Shown piece by piece: positions 18,098 through 25,732 of a DNA stretch of 32,060 nt. The notes beneath the pieces were generated by a model. The model was not told where the DNA came from, did no database searches, and saw only the letters and a program-made list of their open reading frames with translations. The stretch's first letter is position 1; each line of letters opens with the position of its first letter. Position numbers and translations under genes: made by a program. The stretch is from positions 1-32,060 of the forward strand of contig CAISCU010000036.1 in the NCBI GenBank assembly GCA_903883965.1, read 5' to 3'. This stretch comes from an uncultured Bacteroidota bacterium (GTDB lineage Bacteria; Bacteroidota; Bacteroidia; UKL13-3).

Positions 18098-18994
18098 ATG
18101 AATTTCAAATTTATTTTTAGCATACTCGCTGTTTCTTTGGTGGTAACGGCTTGTAAAGAAACGCCACCATATATTAATTTAACCCCATCAAATGTCAATA
18201 CAGATACAACCTATATTGTACAGCAAATACCTGCGGCGCAAGCTTCAACGGTACTAATTGAAGACTTTACAGGTGTCAGATGCCCCAATTGCCCAGATGC
18301 CCAAGTTGAGGCTAAAAATTTAATGGCTAACAATCCGGGAAGAGTACATGTAATAACCATACACCCTTTGAATTTATTGAATTCTTTAACCAAGCCGCTC
18401 AGTATTGATATAGGCGATGAAATAAGTAGTAAATACGATTTTAGAACATTGGCTGGTAAAGAAATTTTCAGCTTAATTGGCATTACCAATGCATTGCCTA
18501 AAGGAGCTGTGAACCGCAGGTTATTTTCAGGCGAAACAGAAAGAGCCATTGATTACCAAAAATGGGCAGCAAATGTAAATGCTGAATTGACTAAAAATTC
18601 GCCAGTTAACATAGATTTGAATTGCTTTTTCACAGCCCAAGATTCTATAGCCATTGACCTAAATTTAACTTATACCGAAGCGCTCACTGACTCAAACTAT
18701 ATAACAGTGGCTATCATTGAAAATGAGTTAAAAGATGTACAAGAACGTAAAACAGGAGCAACAGTTATTAACGACACCGCTTATGTACATGAGCATGTGT
18801 TGAGGGCTGTGGTAACAGATTTTTATGGAGATTTATTAAAAGCCCCATTGGTAAGAGGACGTGTTTTTAAGAAAATATTACTCTACAAAAGAGACCCTAA
18901 TTGGAACAAAAATCATTTGAAAATTATTGCATTTGTGCATGGCAATACAACCATTAAAAATGTTATACATAGCAAAGAAGCTGACATTCAATAA
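18098..18994 (+). CDS. Omp28-related lipoprotein with thioredoxin-like CPNC motif
   Basis: A 298-residue lipoprotein. The signal ends VVTAC, with the lipobox cysteine C19. A thioredoxin-fold segment begins VLIEDFTGVRCPNCPDA, with C62 and C65 forming a CPNC motif like that of Omp28/TlpA-type proteins. HVITIHP and a later NALPKGAVNR (cis-Pro-like region) follow. The C-terminal half (about 200-298) is a beta-rich domain. It could be a periplasm- or surface-exposed thiol protein, but no redox partner is seen. It overlaps the DUF1684 gene downstream. Confidence 0.85.
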   Translation: MNFKFIFSILAVSLVVTACKETPPYINLTPSNVNTDTTYIVQQIPAAQASTVLIEDFTGVRCPNCPDAQVEAKNLMANNPGRVHVITIHPLNLLNSLTKPLSIDIGDEISSKYDFRTLAGKEIFSLIGITNALPKGAVNRRLFSGETERAIDYQKWAANVNAELTKNSPVNIDLNCFFTAQDSIAIDLNLTYTEALTDSNYITVAIIENELKDVQERKTGATVINDTAYVHEHVLRAVVTDFYGDLLKAPLVRGRVFKKILLYKRDPNWNKNHLKIIAFVHGNTTIKNVIHSKEADIQ

Positions 18995-19589
18995 TTGCTT
19001 ACTCATGGCAATGGCAACTGCCATTTTTCTAGCCTGTAACAATACTGAAAATGAGGCGTACATGAGAACCATATCCGCTGAACGCCTACAAGAACAAACT
19101 TTATTTATTGACCCTAAAAATAGCCCACTCGACAGTACAGAAAGAGCCCATTTTACCAGACTCAATTACTTTCCAATAGATGAAGTTTATAGAGTGAATG
19201 CTGTTTTACAAAAATTCCCAAATACAGATACATTTGACTTGCCACATTCCAATGCGTTTAAAAAACCTTATCAAAAATATGGGGTGGTTCAATTTGAACT
19301 CAAAGGCCAGCAATTTGAATTATTGGTTTTAGAACCTGTTAAACACAAACCAGGTTACGAAAATTCTTTGTTACTCTGTTTCACAGATGCTACTTCGGGT
19401 AAAACAACTTATCACAATGGGCGCTACCTTGATCTCATAAAACCAAATTCAAACCAAATAGAACTTGATTTTAACAAAGCATACAATCCTTATTGTGCAT
19501 TTAGCAATAGGTACCATTGCCCTATTCCACCTGCAATGAATAAACTAAATATTGCCGTTGAAGCCGGAATGAAATTTGAAAAGCATTAA
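18960..19589 (+). CDS. DUF1684 lipoprotein
   Basis: A 209-residue protein from the ATG at 18960, which overlaps the Omp28-like gene by 35 nt. This start gives a lipoprotein signal of two lysines, a hydrophobic stretch and AIFLAC. Internal ATGs at 19005 or 19011 would shorten the signal, and a longer frame from 18927 is less likely. The C-terminal signature of DUF1684 is clear: YHNGRYLDL, LDFNKAYNPYCAFSNRYHCPIPPAMNKL and a terminal AGMKFEKH. The family's biochemical role is not known to me. Its stop overlaps the convergent transporter gene by 4 nt. Confidence 0.85.
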   Translation: MLYIAKKLTFNNCLLMAMATAIFLACNNTENEAYMRTISAERLQEQTLFIDPKNSPLDSTERAHFTRLNYFPIDEVYRVNAVLQKFPNTDTFDLPHSNAFKKPYQKYGVVQFELKGQQFELLVLEPVKHKPGYENSLLLCFTDATSGKTTYHNGRYLDLIKPNSNQIELDFNKAYNPYCAFSNRYHCPIPPAMNKLNIAVEAGMKFEKH

Positions 19590-20938
19590 GCCTTTTTTTG
19601 TAGCCAATAATAAATGGGTATACCTGCCAAAACAATTCCCAAACCAGGATAACTGAATTCGGGCTTTAAAATTAACAAGCTGATACAAATACCCGTTGCA
19701 AAAAGCATATACAACAAGGGAATAATAGGATAAGCCAATACTTTGTAAGGCCTTAGCATTTGGGGTTGTTTTTTTCTCAAAACAAATACAGCTGCTACGG
19801 TTAATATATAAAACAAAAGCACGGCAAAAACCACATAATCGAGCAGGTCTCCGTAAGAGCCACTTAAGGTAAGTATGGCAGCCCAAATTCCTTGAATGAG
19901 TAAAGCAACCTGTGGACTTTGGTTCTGATTAAGAGTAGCCGCTTGTTTAAAAAACAAACCATCTTTAGCCATGGCATAATACACCCTTGCTCCACTTAAT
20001 GTAAGTCCATTGATACAACCAAATGTAGATATCATTATTAATACGGCCATTAAAACAGCACCAAACTCTCCAAATAATGTTTGCATAAAAACAGTTCCTA
20101 CTCTATCTGAAGGTGCTTGTTGAACCATATCAAATGGGAGTACTTTGAGGTACATGATATTGGCTAATACGTATAAGAGTGTAACACCACTCGTTCCAAT
20201 AACCAAGGCTTTAGGCAAGTTCTTTTCAGGCTGATTGATTTCTGATGCTGAAAAAGTAATGTTATTCCAAGCATCACTCGAAAAAATAGATCCAACCAAG
20301 GCTGCTGCAAATAAAGCAGGTGAAATTGTTGAAAAGGAAATTCCACTCCAACTAAAATTCCATTGACTGCTATTGCTTCCCATTAACCAATAAAAACCAC
20401 TGCCAATTAAAAAAAGCAAAGCCAATACTTTGCTTACAGTAAAAATATTTTGAAGCAAAGCCGCTTTTTTAATTTCTCTAAAATTAGATGCAGTTAATAA
20501 AAAAATAGTAAGTATGGCTAAAACTTGAACCGCTGATAGCTTAAATCCAGCTATTTGTAACAATACATTTTGCTCTGAAATTTGAGGAAACAACACCCCG
20601 GTGAATTTTGCAAAAGCAACTGCTACTGCCGCAATGGTTCCTGTTTGTATAACCGTAAATAATGTCCAACCGTATAAAAAACCGAATAGCTTTCCATAAG
20701 CAGCTTGCAAATAAACATACTGCCCTCCAGCTTTGGGCATGGCTGCACCTAATTCGGCGTAACTCAAAGCAGCGAGTAATGTAAACAAACCAGTTACCAC
20801 CCAAGCCAACAACAACATTTCTGGGCTCAACAATTCTCTGGACATACTTGCAGATACGATAAAAATTCCAGAACCTATCATACTGCCCATGACCAGCATA
20901 ACAGCATCAAAAAGGTTCATTTTTTGAATATTTTTCAT
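19586..20938 (-). CDS. APC-family amino acid transporter
   Basis: A 450-residue polytopic membrane protein with about 12 hydrophobic helices. The family opening NLFDAVMLVMGSMIGSGIFIV (the GSGIF substrate-binding loop of TM1) is followed by ALSYAELGAAMPKAGGQYVYL in TM3. The TM8-TM10 region (FGCINGLTLSGARVYYAMAKDG) points to the L-type amino acid/polyamine (LAT) branch. I choose the ATG complementary to 20936-20938, which overlaps the upstream phosphatase stop as ATGA. Longer in-frame starts at 20944 and 20968 would extend into that gene. The substrate is probably a neutral amino acid; this is inferred from the family only. Confidence 0.9.
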   Translation of the reverse strand: MKNIQKMNLFDAVMLVMGSMIGSGIFIVSASMSRELLSPEMLLLAWVVTGLFTLLAALSYAELGAAMPKAGGQYVYLQAAYGKLFGFLYGWTLFTVIQTGTIAAVAVAFAKFTGVLFPQISEQNVLLQIAGFKLSAVQVLAILTIFLLTASNFREIKKAALLQNIFTVSKVLALLFLIGSGFYWLMGSNSSQWNFSWSGISFSTISPALFAAALVGSIFSSDAWNNITFSASEINQPEKNLPKALVIGTSGVTLLYVLANIMYLKVLPFDMVQQAPSDRVGTVFMQTLFGEFGAVLMAVLIMISTFGCINGLTLSGARVYYAMAKDGLFFKQAATLNQNQSPQVALLIQGIWAAILTLSGSYGDLLDYVVFAVLLFYILTVAAVFVLRKKQPQMLRPYKVLAYPIIPLLYMLFATGICISLLILKPEFSYPGLGIVLAGIPIYYWLQKKA

Positions 20939-21420
20939 TGGCATATTTGTTGAGCGATGGGCACCCAATTTTCATTAGGTTCAATTAAAAATCCTTTTAC
21001 CCCTACAGCCATTCCACAATCAATGTCTCTTTGTTTGTCTCCAATAAAATAAGATTGAGAGGGGTCTATTTGGTATTTGGCCAAAGCTCTTTCCACTAAC
21101 AAAGAGGCCGGCTTCCTGCACAAGCATTTGCTTTGGTTAGGATGGTGTGGGCAATAATAAATATGATTCAAAACAATGTCTTCTTTAAACAAAGATTGCT
21201 TTAAATACTGATGCATGGATTCCATTTCGGAACGTCCATATTCTTGTTTTGAAATACCTCCTTGGTTGGTTACAACAATGAGCAAAAAACCATTTTCTTG
21301 GAATATTTTCAAACCCTCAACTACATGTGGTAAAATTTCAAAATCTGAAAGTTGTTTGACATAATCGCCCAATTCTTTGTTGATGACTCCATCTCTATCC
21401 AAAAATATTGCTTTGTTCAT
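20935..21420 (-). CDS. gmhB: HAD-IIIA phosphatase, heptose-1,7-bisphosphate phosphatase type
   Basis: A 161-residue HAD phosphatase. D8 and D10 of FLDRDGVI are the nucleophile and acid/base, TNQGG is motif II, and GDKQRDI holds the late acidic residues. The zinc-binding loop is present: C90, H92, C99 and C101 in CPHHPNQSKCLCRKP. This is the GmhB/HisB-N pattern, which in LPS synthesis removes phosphate from D-glycero-manno-heptose-1,7-bisphosphate. No other heptose genes are nearby, so the exact substrate is inferred. It is translationally coupled (ATGA) to the transporter gene downstream. Confidence 0.85.
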   Translation of the reverse strand: MNKAIFLDRDGVINKELGDYVKQLSDFEILPHVVEGLKIFQENGFLLIVVTNQGGISKQEYGRSEMESMHQYLKQSLFKEDIVLNHIYYCPHHPNQSKCLCRKPASLLVERALAKYQIDPSQSYFIGDKQRDIDCGMAVGVKGFLIEPNENWVPIAQQICQ

Positions 21421-21578
21421 GTTGTTAAAATCAGATTAAAATGCAAGTAAACAAATTAAGTGCAGAAACTGAAACTACATCAATTTCATGAATCAACTTA
21501 AAATTCTTTAACAGTAAACAGAAGGCTACAATTGCAATTGTTTGGCTTTTTAACTTGTATCAATTAATATTGAAGACT

Positions 21579-22316
21579 GTGTCTGAAAAAATAGTAATCA
21601 TACCAACTTATAACGAGAAAGAAAACATCAGAGAAATTCTGCTAGCTGTTTTTGGACTGAACCAAGATTTCCATGTGTTGGTTGTTGATGACAATTCTCC
21701 TGATGGAACGGCCAACATTGTTAGAGAAATTCAACTGCAATTTCAAAACCAATTGCACTTACTTAACAGAAAAGAAAAAAATGGTTTAGGGACTGCATAC
21801 ATTGATGGATTTAAATGGTGTTTGCAAGCGGGCTACCATTTTATTTTTGAAATGGATGCCGACTTTTCTCACAACCCTGCTGATTTACCCAAATTGCTTG
21901 AAGCTTGTAAAAACGGTGCGGATATGTCTATTGGGTCACGCTACAAAACAGGGGTAAATGTTGTAAACTGGCCCATGAGCAGAGTCATGTTGAGTTACTT
22001 TGCTTCGTCTTATGTACGCTTGATTACTGGCCTAAACATACATGATACCACAGCGGGTTTTGTTTGTTACCAAGCACATGTTTTGAAACATTTAGATTTA
22101 GACCGCATTAAATTTAGAGGGTATGCTTTTCAGATAGAAATGAAATATACTACGGCTATGCATGGATTTCTGATAGATGAAGTTCCCATTATTTTTACAG
22201 ATAGAACCAAAGGAGAATCAAAAATTTCAAGAGGCATTATCAAAGAAGCCATTTGGGGTGTATTAAGCATGAGGATCAAAAGCTTGTTTAGAAAGTACCC
22301 TGCTTACAAAAAATAA
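21579..22316 (+). CDS. Polyprenol-phosphate mannosyltransferase-like GT2
   Basis: A DPM1/Ppm1-type GT-A enzyme that transfers a sugar from a nucleotide donor to polyprenyl phosphate. Motifs are IVIIPTYNEKENI near the start, VVDDNSPDGT, the metal-binding DADFSHNP, DTTAGFVCY and the late FTDRTKGESKIS. There is no ATG at the right place. The GTG at 21579 gives (M)SEKIVIIPT, about 245 residues, matching family N-termini; upstream TTG codons at 21555 and 21570 are alternatives. No C-terminal membrane segment is present, so it is the short soluble form. It is divergent from gmhB. Confidence 0.88.
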   Translation: MSEKIVIIPTYNEKENIREILLAVFGLNQDFHVLVVDDNSPDGTANIVREIQLQFQNQLHLLNRKEKNGLGTAYIDGFKWCLQAGYHFIFEMDADFSHNPADLPKLLEACKNGADMSIGSRYKTGVNVVNWPMSRVMLSYFASSYVRLITGLNIHDTTAGFVCYQAHVLKHLDLDRIKFRGYAFQIEMKYTTAMHGFLIDEVPIIFTDRTKGESKISRGIIKEAIWGVLSMRIKSLFRKYPAYKK

Positions 22317-22321
22317 TTGTC

Positions 22322-22480
22322 CTATTTACAATTTGGATCCATCAGCTGATTGGTTTCAAAATGAGGGCTTAAATAAGGAATTCCTAAATTCAATCCTCTT
22401 AAAATAAAAACCAAACCCATCAACAACATCAGGTAAGGTGCTAATTTAATCACCTGATTTCTGATATTGGTTGGAATCAG
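22322..22480 (-). pseudogene. C-terminal remnant of a TauE/SafE-type membrane protein
   Basis: On the minus strand a 52-codon open stretch ends at TAG (complement of 22322-22324). It reads IRNQVIKLAPYLMLLMG, then LVFILRGLNLGIPYLSP and a short tail ending MDPNCK. This resembles the final helix and tail of the sulfite-exporter-like TauE/SafE proteins encoded beside cbb3 oxidase genes in many Bacteroidota. An in-frame stop lies 18 nt further upstream (complement of 22499-22501) and the patatin gene begins its 3' end at 22512. The other ~180 residues of the usual protein are therefore missing and no ATG precedes the helix. It is most simply a truncated relic. A small one-helix protein with an unusual start is the alternative. 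Confidence 0.55.
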
Positions 22481-22511
22481 TATGAATGAATGAGTGATTT
22501 ACAATTTTTCT

Positions 22512-23282
22512 TTAGCTATTGGAGGCAATATATGATTTAGCATATTCATATCCGCTTTCAAATATTTTTTTTGCAGCCGATAGCTTAAACAAATGGTATT
22601 GCATTAAACCCGGAGGTTCAATAAATAAGTCACAGCTAGCAATTGAATTTTGAATATTGGCTCTAATGCCTATGTGAATGAGCCTATCGGTGTAATTTCT
22701 GGCACTGTATTTAATTGGTTCAACTTTAACCGGATTTACATTTACCCCAATTACTTTATCTGCTTTTCCTAACAAGGGTTGTACTGGCAAATTATTCACC
22801 AAACCACCATCAACAAACAAAGTTCCTTCAATTTCATAAGGCCTGATCAACAAAGGAAAAGCCGTTGAAGCCATGATGGCATTTACCAAGCTTCCTGAGG
22901 TAAAAACATGGGCACTTGCATCAGACAAATTGGTTGCTGTTACAAACAATGGCAACTGCAAGTCTTCTATTTTTTTATCCTGCAAAATGCGTTCTAAATT
23001 TTTTTTAAGTCCATCAGGCTTAAAGATTCCAAGCCTTGGCCTTCTGATAGAAAGCAATTCAAACAAATCTAAATCTTGAATGAGTTCAAATATAGCATCG
23101 GGGCTATGTCCATCAGCATACAAAGCTCCTACAATTGCTCCTGCACTTACCCCTGAAACCAGTTTTGGATAAATGCCCGCTTCATTCAAGGCTTTTAAAA
23201 CGCCAATATGAGCTATTCCTCTAACACCTCCACCAGAGAGGGCAATACCTATTGTATGATTTCCGTTGTTAAACGGAGGCAT
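22512..23282 (-). CDS. Patatin-like phospholipase
   Basis: A 256-residue serine lipase-like hydrolase of the RssA/NTE branch. The oxyanion loop is SGGGVRG (residues 16-22). The nucleophile S46 sits in GVSAG and the catalytic D158 in VDGG, giving the Ser-Asp dyad intact. There is no signal peptide or membrane segment, so a cytoplasmic enzyme acting on phospholipids or lysophospholipids is expected. It overlaps the Fnr-like regulator gene upstream by 14 nt and is probably co-transcribed with it. Confidence 0.92.
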   Translation of the reverse strand: MPPFNNGNHTIGIALSGGGVRGIAHIGVLKALNEAGIYPKLVSGVSAGAIVGALYADGHSPDAIFELIQDLDLFELLSIRRPRLGIFKPDGLKKNLERILQDKKIEDLQLPLFVTATNLSDASAHVFTSGSLVNAIMASTAFPLLIRPYEIEGTLFVDGGLVNNLPVQPLLGKADKVIGVNVNPVKVEPIKYSARNYTDRLIHIGIRANIQNSIASCDLFIEPPGLMQYHLFKLSAAKKIFESGYEYAKSYIASNS

Positions 23283-23979
23283 GAGAAATCTTTTCTAAAG
23301 CAGCTCTGTTCAGAATTCTGATTTTTTTGCCTTCCATGTCAATGTATTTGTCATTTTTGAATTCTGACAATAGGCGTATCACAGTTTCTGTGGCAGTTCC
23401 AACAATGTTGGCTATGTCTTCTCGGGGAAGGGTAACAGCAATTAAATTTTCAGATTGTTGGGTGTCTTCATGGAATGTTTGGTGCAAAAACAACAATGTT
23501 TCTGCTAATCTTTCACGAACACTCTTTTGGGCCAAGCTTTGAATTTTTTCGTCGGCAATTCCTAAATCATGACACAATGATTTGAGCATCATTTTATTGA
23601 TTTGTGAATTTTTTTCAACCAATTCTAAAAACACCGCCTTGGGTATAAAGCAACAAACCGTGTCTTCAATACAAGTAGCTGTTGCCACAAATGGCTCATC
23701 AGCGATGATTCCGCGGTAGCCTAAAAATTCCCCGTCTTTTGCAAAACGCACAATTTGCTCTTTACCATCTTTATTAGAACGCGTTAATTTAATAGAACCT
23801 TTGCTAATGCAATAAATGCCTAGGGGCAAGTTGTCTTCATAAAAAATGGCTTGTCCTTTTTTATAATGACTGCATGTTTTTGAGATAGAAATTTTTTCTT
23901 TTTCTTCTGGAGTACAAAACTGAATAAAAGAAATTTTACCAGCATCACAATTTTGGCATTCTAAATGGATTTTTTGCAT
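23269..23979 (-). CDS. Crp/Fnr-family transcriptional regulator
   Basis: A 236-residue regulator with a cyclic-nucleotide-binding-like beta-roll (about residues 38-125, GIYCISKGSIKL and GEFLGYRGI), a long dimer helix (about 130-165) and a Crp-type winged helix (LPREDIANIVGTATETVIRLLSEFK, about 180-205). The N-terminus carries C8 and C11 (CQNC), C22 and C36, and the beta-roll has C103, C109 and C110. This is suggestive of an Fnr-like iron-sulfur oxygen sensor, though the spacing differs from E. coli Fnr. It is overlapped by the patatin gene and lies 43 bp after the M61 peptidase gene on the same strand. Confidence 0.92.
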   Translation of the reverse strand: MQKIHLECQNCDAGKISFIQFCTPEEKEKISISKTCSHYKKGQAIFYEDNLPLGIYCISKGSIKLTRSNKDGKEQIVRFAKDGEFLGYRGIIADEPFVATATCIEDTVCCFIPKAVFLELVEKNSQINKMMLKSLCHDLGIADEKIQSLAQKSVRERLAETLLFLHQTFHEDTQQSENLIAVTLPREDIANIVGTATETVIRLLSEFKNDKYIDMEGKKIRILNRAALEKISHASV

Positions 23980-24022
23980 AGGAGTATAAAGCTAATCAAA
24001 ACTGAGCAGTAAATTTAATTAT

Positions 24023-25498
24023 TTAAGCACTAGCAGTCAAGTTTAACCATTTTTTAAATAGCAATTCCTGCTCGGTTGATCGGTTATCTTTGATTTTAAG
24101 CTGGCAATCTATCAAACCCAAGTCATTGAAATGGGTTTCTAGTTCACAGCCAATCCACGAAAGGGCTTCAATAAGTGCATCTGTAAGCTTGCCTTTGCCT
24201 TCAATCAATTGGTTAAAATACCATTGCATGGATTGGCCACTCCATTTTTCGAGCAATTGTTGGTAGAGTGCTTTGGTATAGCCTTTTTGTTGTACGTATG
24301 TTAGTTGGTACATTTCTGACAGCACTTGGTCTAAACGGTACGCACCCTTGGTTTGTGAAAGTATAAATAAGTCGGCCACCAATGCTGCCACCAAACCCTC
24401 TGTGTAAATAGATATTTTTCTGCCGGGTACGCCAGGTACATAACCATCAACCCAAGTATCAAAACTTGAATCTTCTAAAGAATAATTGAAACGACCCTGG
24501 TTATTAAGGTGTTTTTTGAAGTCGTCAGACAATGATTTGAAATAAGTTGCAAGGTTCCAAACCCCTGCTTGTACCAAGGCCAAGTCGCCATAATAGGTTG
24601 TAATGCCCTCGTAAACATAACCCAGTTTGCTGTAATTTTCTTTGGTAAAATCATAAGGCAGCATTTCAACAGGGCGCATTCTTTTGATGTTCCAAACATG
24701 AAACAATTCATGCGAACTAATGGCCAATAAGTCGTTGTAGGCAATTGTTTCACACATAGATTTGCCAGGCCCCATGGCTATCACAGTTGAACTGGCATGT
24801 TCTACACCATGTCTAAATACATCTTCTCTGAACAAATACAGAAAATGAAAATCGGTCATGGGCAATACACCAAAAATGGCTTCCTGAATAGTGGCATACC
24901 GAATGGTATCTGATTTGAGTTGGTTCCAATCCAATTCAACTGGGCCCGCTGCCCAAAAATGAAACAAACAAGTACCATGTTGTATGGTATGGTGTTGCAA
25001 ATTTTCAGCTATAAAAAATGGGCTATCGGCTAACTCATCAAAATGCTTGGCCAATAGTTTGTTGCCATTTAAATTGAGTTGGCATGCAACTTTTGCAGTT
25101 GGTGTAAGCGGTAGTTCAACCTGACAAGGAAGCTGCTCCATGCCCTCTACATACAGCAAGCAATTAACCGGGTTGATATAACACAATTGTTCACTTACAA
25201 AGGAATTTCCAGCATCGGGTTGTTGGGCATAATACTCGTAACTCACCAGCACATTGGTATGGGGTGTTATGCTTACAGCCCACTTTTCTTTGTTTATTTT
25301 TGAGAAAGGAATGGCCTCTCCTGTTTCAGATTTAATGTTAAAATTTTTGATATTTCTGGCATAATTGGCCAGTTCATACCGGCCCGGTCTCCATGCAGGC
25401 AATTGCAAATACACTACATCGGTTGTAGCCCTAAATTGCATGTGAATCTGAACAAAGCCATTGCTTGGCTGCAAAGTTTGTATGCGGTAATGGGTCAT
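24023..25498 (-). CDS. M61-family metallopeptidase
   Basis: A 491-residue zinc peptidase resembling glycyl aminopeptidases. The zinc site is H263-E264-x-x-H267 in SSHELFHVWN, with E297 of YEGITTYYG as the probable third ligand. The N-terminal beta domain (about 1-200, with PAWRPGRYELANYARNI) is typical of M61. Many family members are near 600 residues with a secretion signal and a C-terminal PDZ domain. This one has neither a visible signal peptide nor a PDZ and ends about 195 residues after the zinc site. It is probably cytoplasmic. Confidence 0.88.
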   Translation of the reverse strand: MTHYRIQTLQPSNGFVQIHMQFRATTDVVYLQLPAWRPGRYELANYARNIKNFNIKSETGEAIPFSKINKEKWAVSITPHTNVLVSYEYYAQQPDAGNSFVSEQLCYINPVNCLLYVEGMEQLPCQVELPLTPTAKVACQLNLNGNKLLAKHFDELADSPFFIAENLQHHTIQHGTCLFHFWAAGPVELDWNQLKSDTIRYATIQEAIFGVLPMTDFHFLYLFREDVFRHGVEHASSTVIAMGPGKSMCETIAYNDLLAISSHELFHVWNIKRMRPVEMLPYDFTKENYSKLGYVYEGITTYYGDLALVQAGVWNLATYFKSLSDDFKKHLNNQGRFNYSLEDSSFDTWVDGYVPGVPGRKISIYTEGLVAALVADLFILSQTKGAYRLDQVLSEMYQLTYVQQKGYTKALYQQLLEKWSGQSMQWYFNQLIEGKGKLTDALIEALSWIGCELETHFNDLGLIDCQLKIKDNRSTEQELLFKKWLNLTASA

Positions 25499-25530
25499 GC
25501 TATTGAGTGAAGAATGAATAAATTAAAGAT

Positions 25531-25538
25531 CAAAAATA
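25531..25538 (-). promoter_or_regulatory. Possible -7 box for the M61 peptidase gene
   Basis: On the minus strand the site reads TATTTTTG, an exact TAnnTTTG match with a 32-nt leader to the ATG. No TTG lies at the usual upstream spacing, so support is partial. The rest of the 25499-25732 gap holds no gene I can support; its right end carries the repeat and promoter of the ATPase gene. Confidence 0.4.
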
Positions 25539-25684
25539 CTAAAACATTTTAGAGACACCTGCTCCAAACAAAGCAAAATCATTCTTTACAGTTTTTTTAA
25601 GTACAATTTTTAGACTTCAGCTGTTCAAAGCTATTACTGATTTATCATAAATTTAGGCTTCTCAATTAAATATATTCACCGGTA

Positions 25685-25716
25685 TTTGTCATTTTGATTG
25701 ACAATTTTCGGTATTA
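25685..25716. repeat. Left copy of the 32-bp repeat flanking the DUF4143 ATPase
   Basis: A 32-bp segment matching 26927-26958 at 30 of 32 positions in direct orientation. It contains the palindrome TTGTCA (25686-25691), 7 nt, TGACAA (25699-25704). Similarity continues weakly on both sides (about 25679-25724). It overlaps the -35 element of the ATPase promoter, so it may be an operator. Confidence 0.85.
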
Positions 25717-25726
25717 TTTTTATACT
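25698..25726 (+). promoter_or_regulatory. Promoter of the DUF4143 ATPase gene
   Basis: TTGACA at 25698-25703, a 17-bp spacer and TATACT at 25721-25726 nearly match the general sigma-70 consensus. The same bases can also be read as TTG, 20 bp, TATACTTG for the Bacteroidota type. The start codon at 25733 lies about where transcription would begin. The -35 hexamer sits inside the right half of the TTGTCA/TGACAA palindrome. Confidence 0.55.
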
Positions 25727-25732
25727 TGTATC

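Noticed and set aside
19545-19886. 113-residue minus-strand frame across the DUF1684 and transporter 3' ends
   Set aside because: It overlaps two well-supported genes in another frame and shows no domain or signal features.
21555-21578. TTG start for the mannosyltransferase-like gene
   Set aside because: It adds eight residues not seen in family N-termini; GTG at 21579 places the IVIIPTYNE motif at the usual distance.
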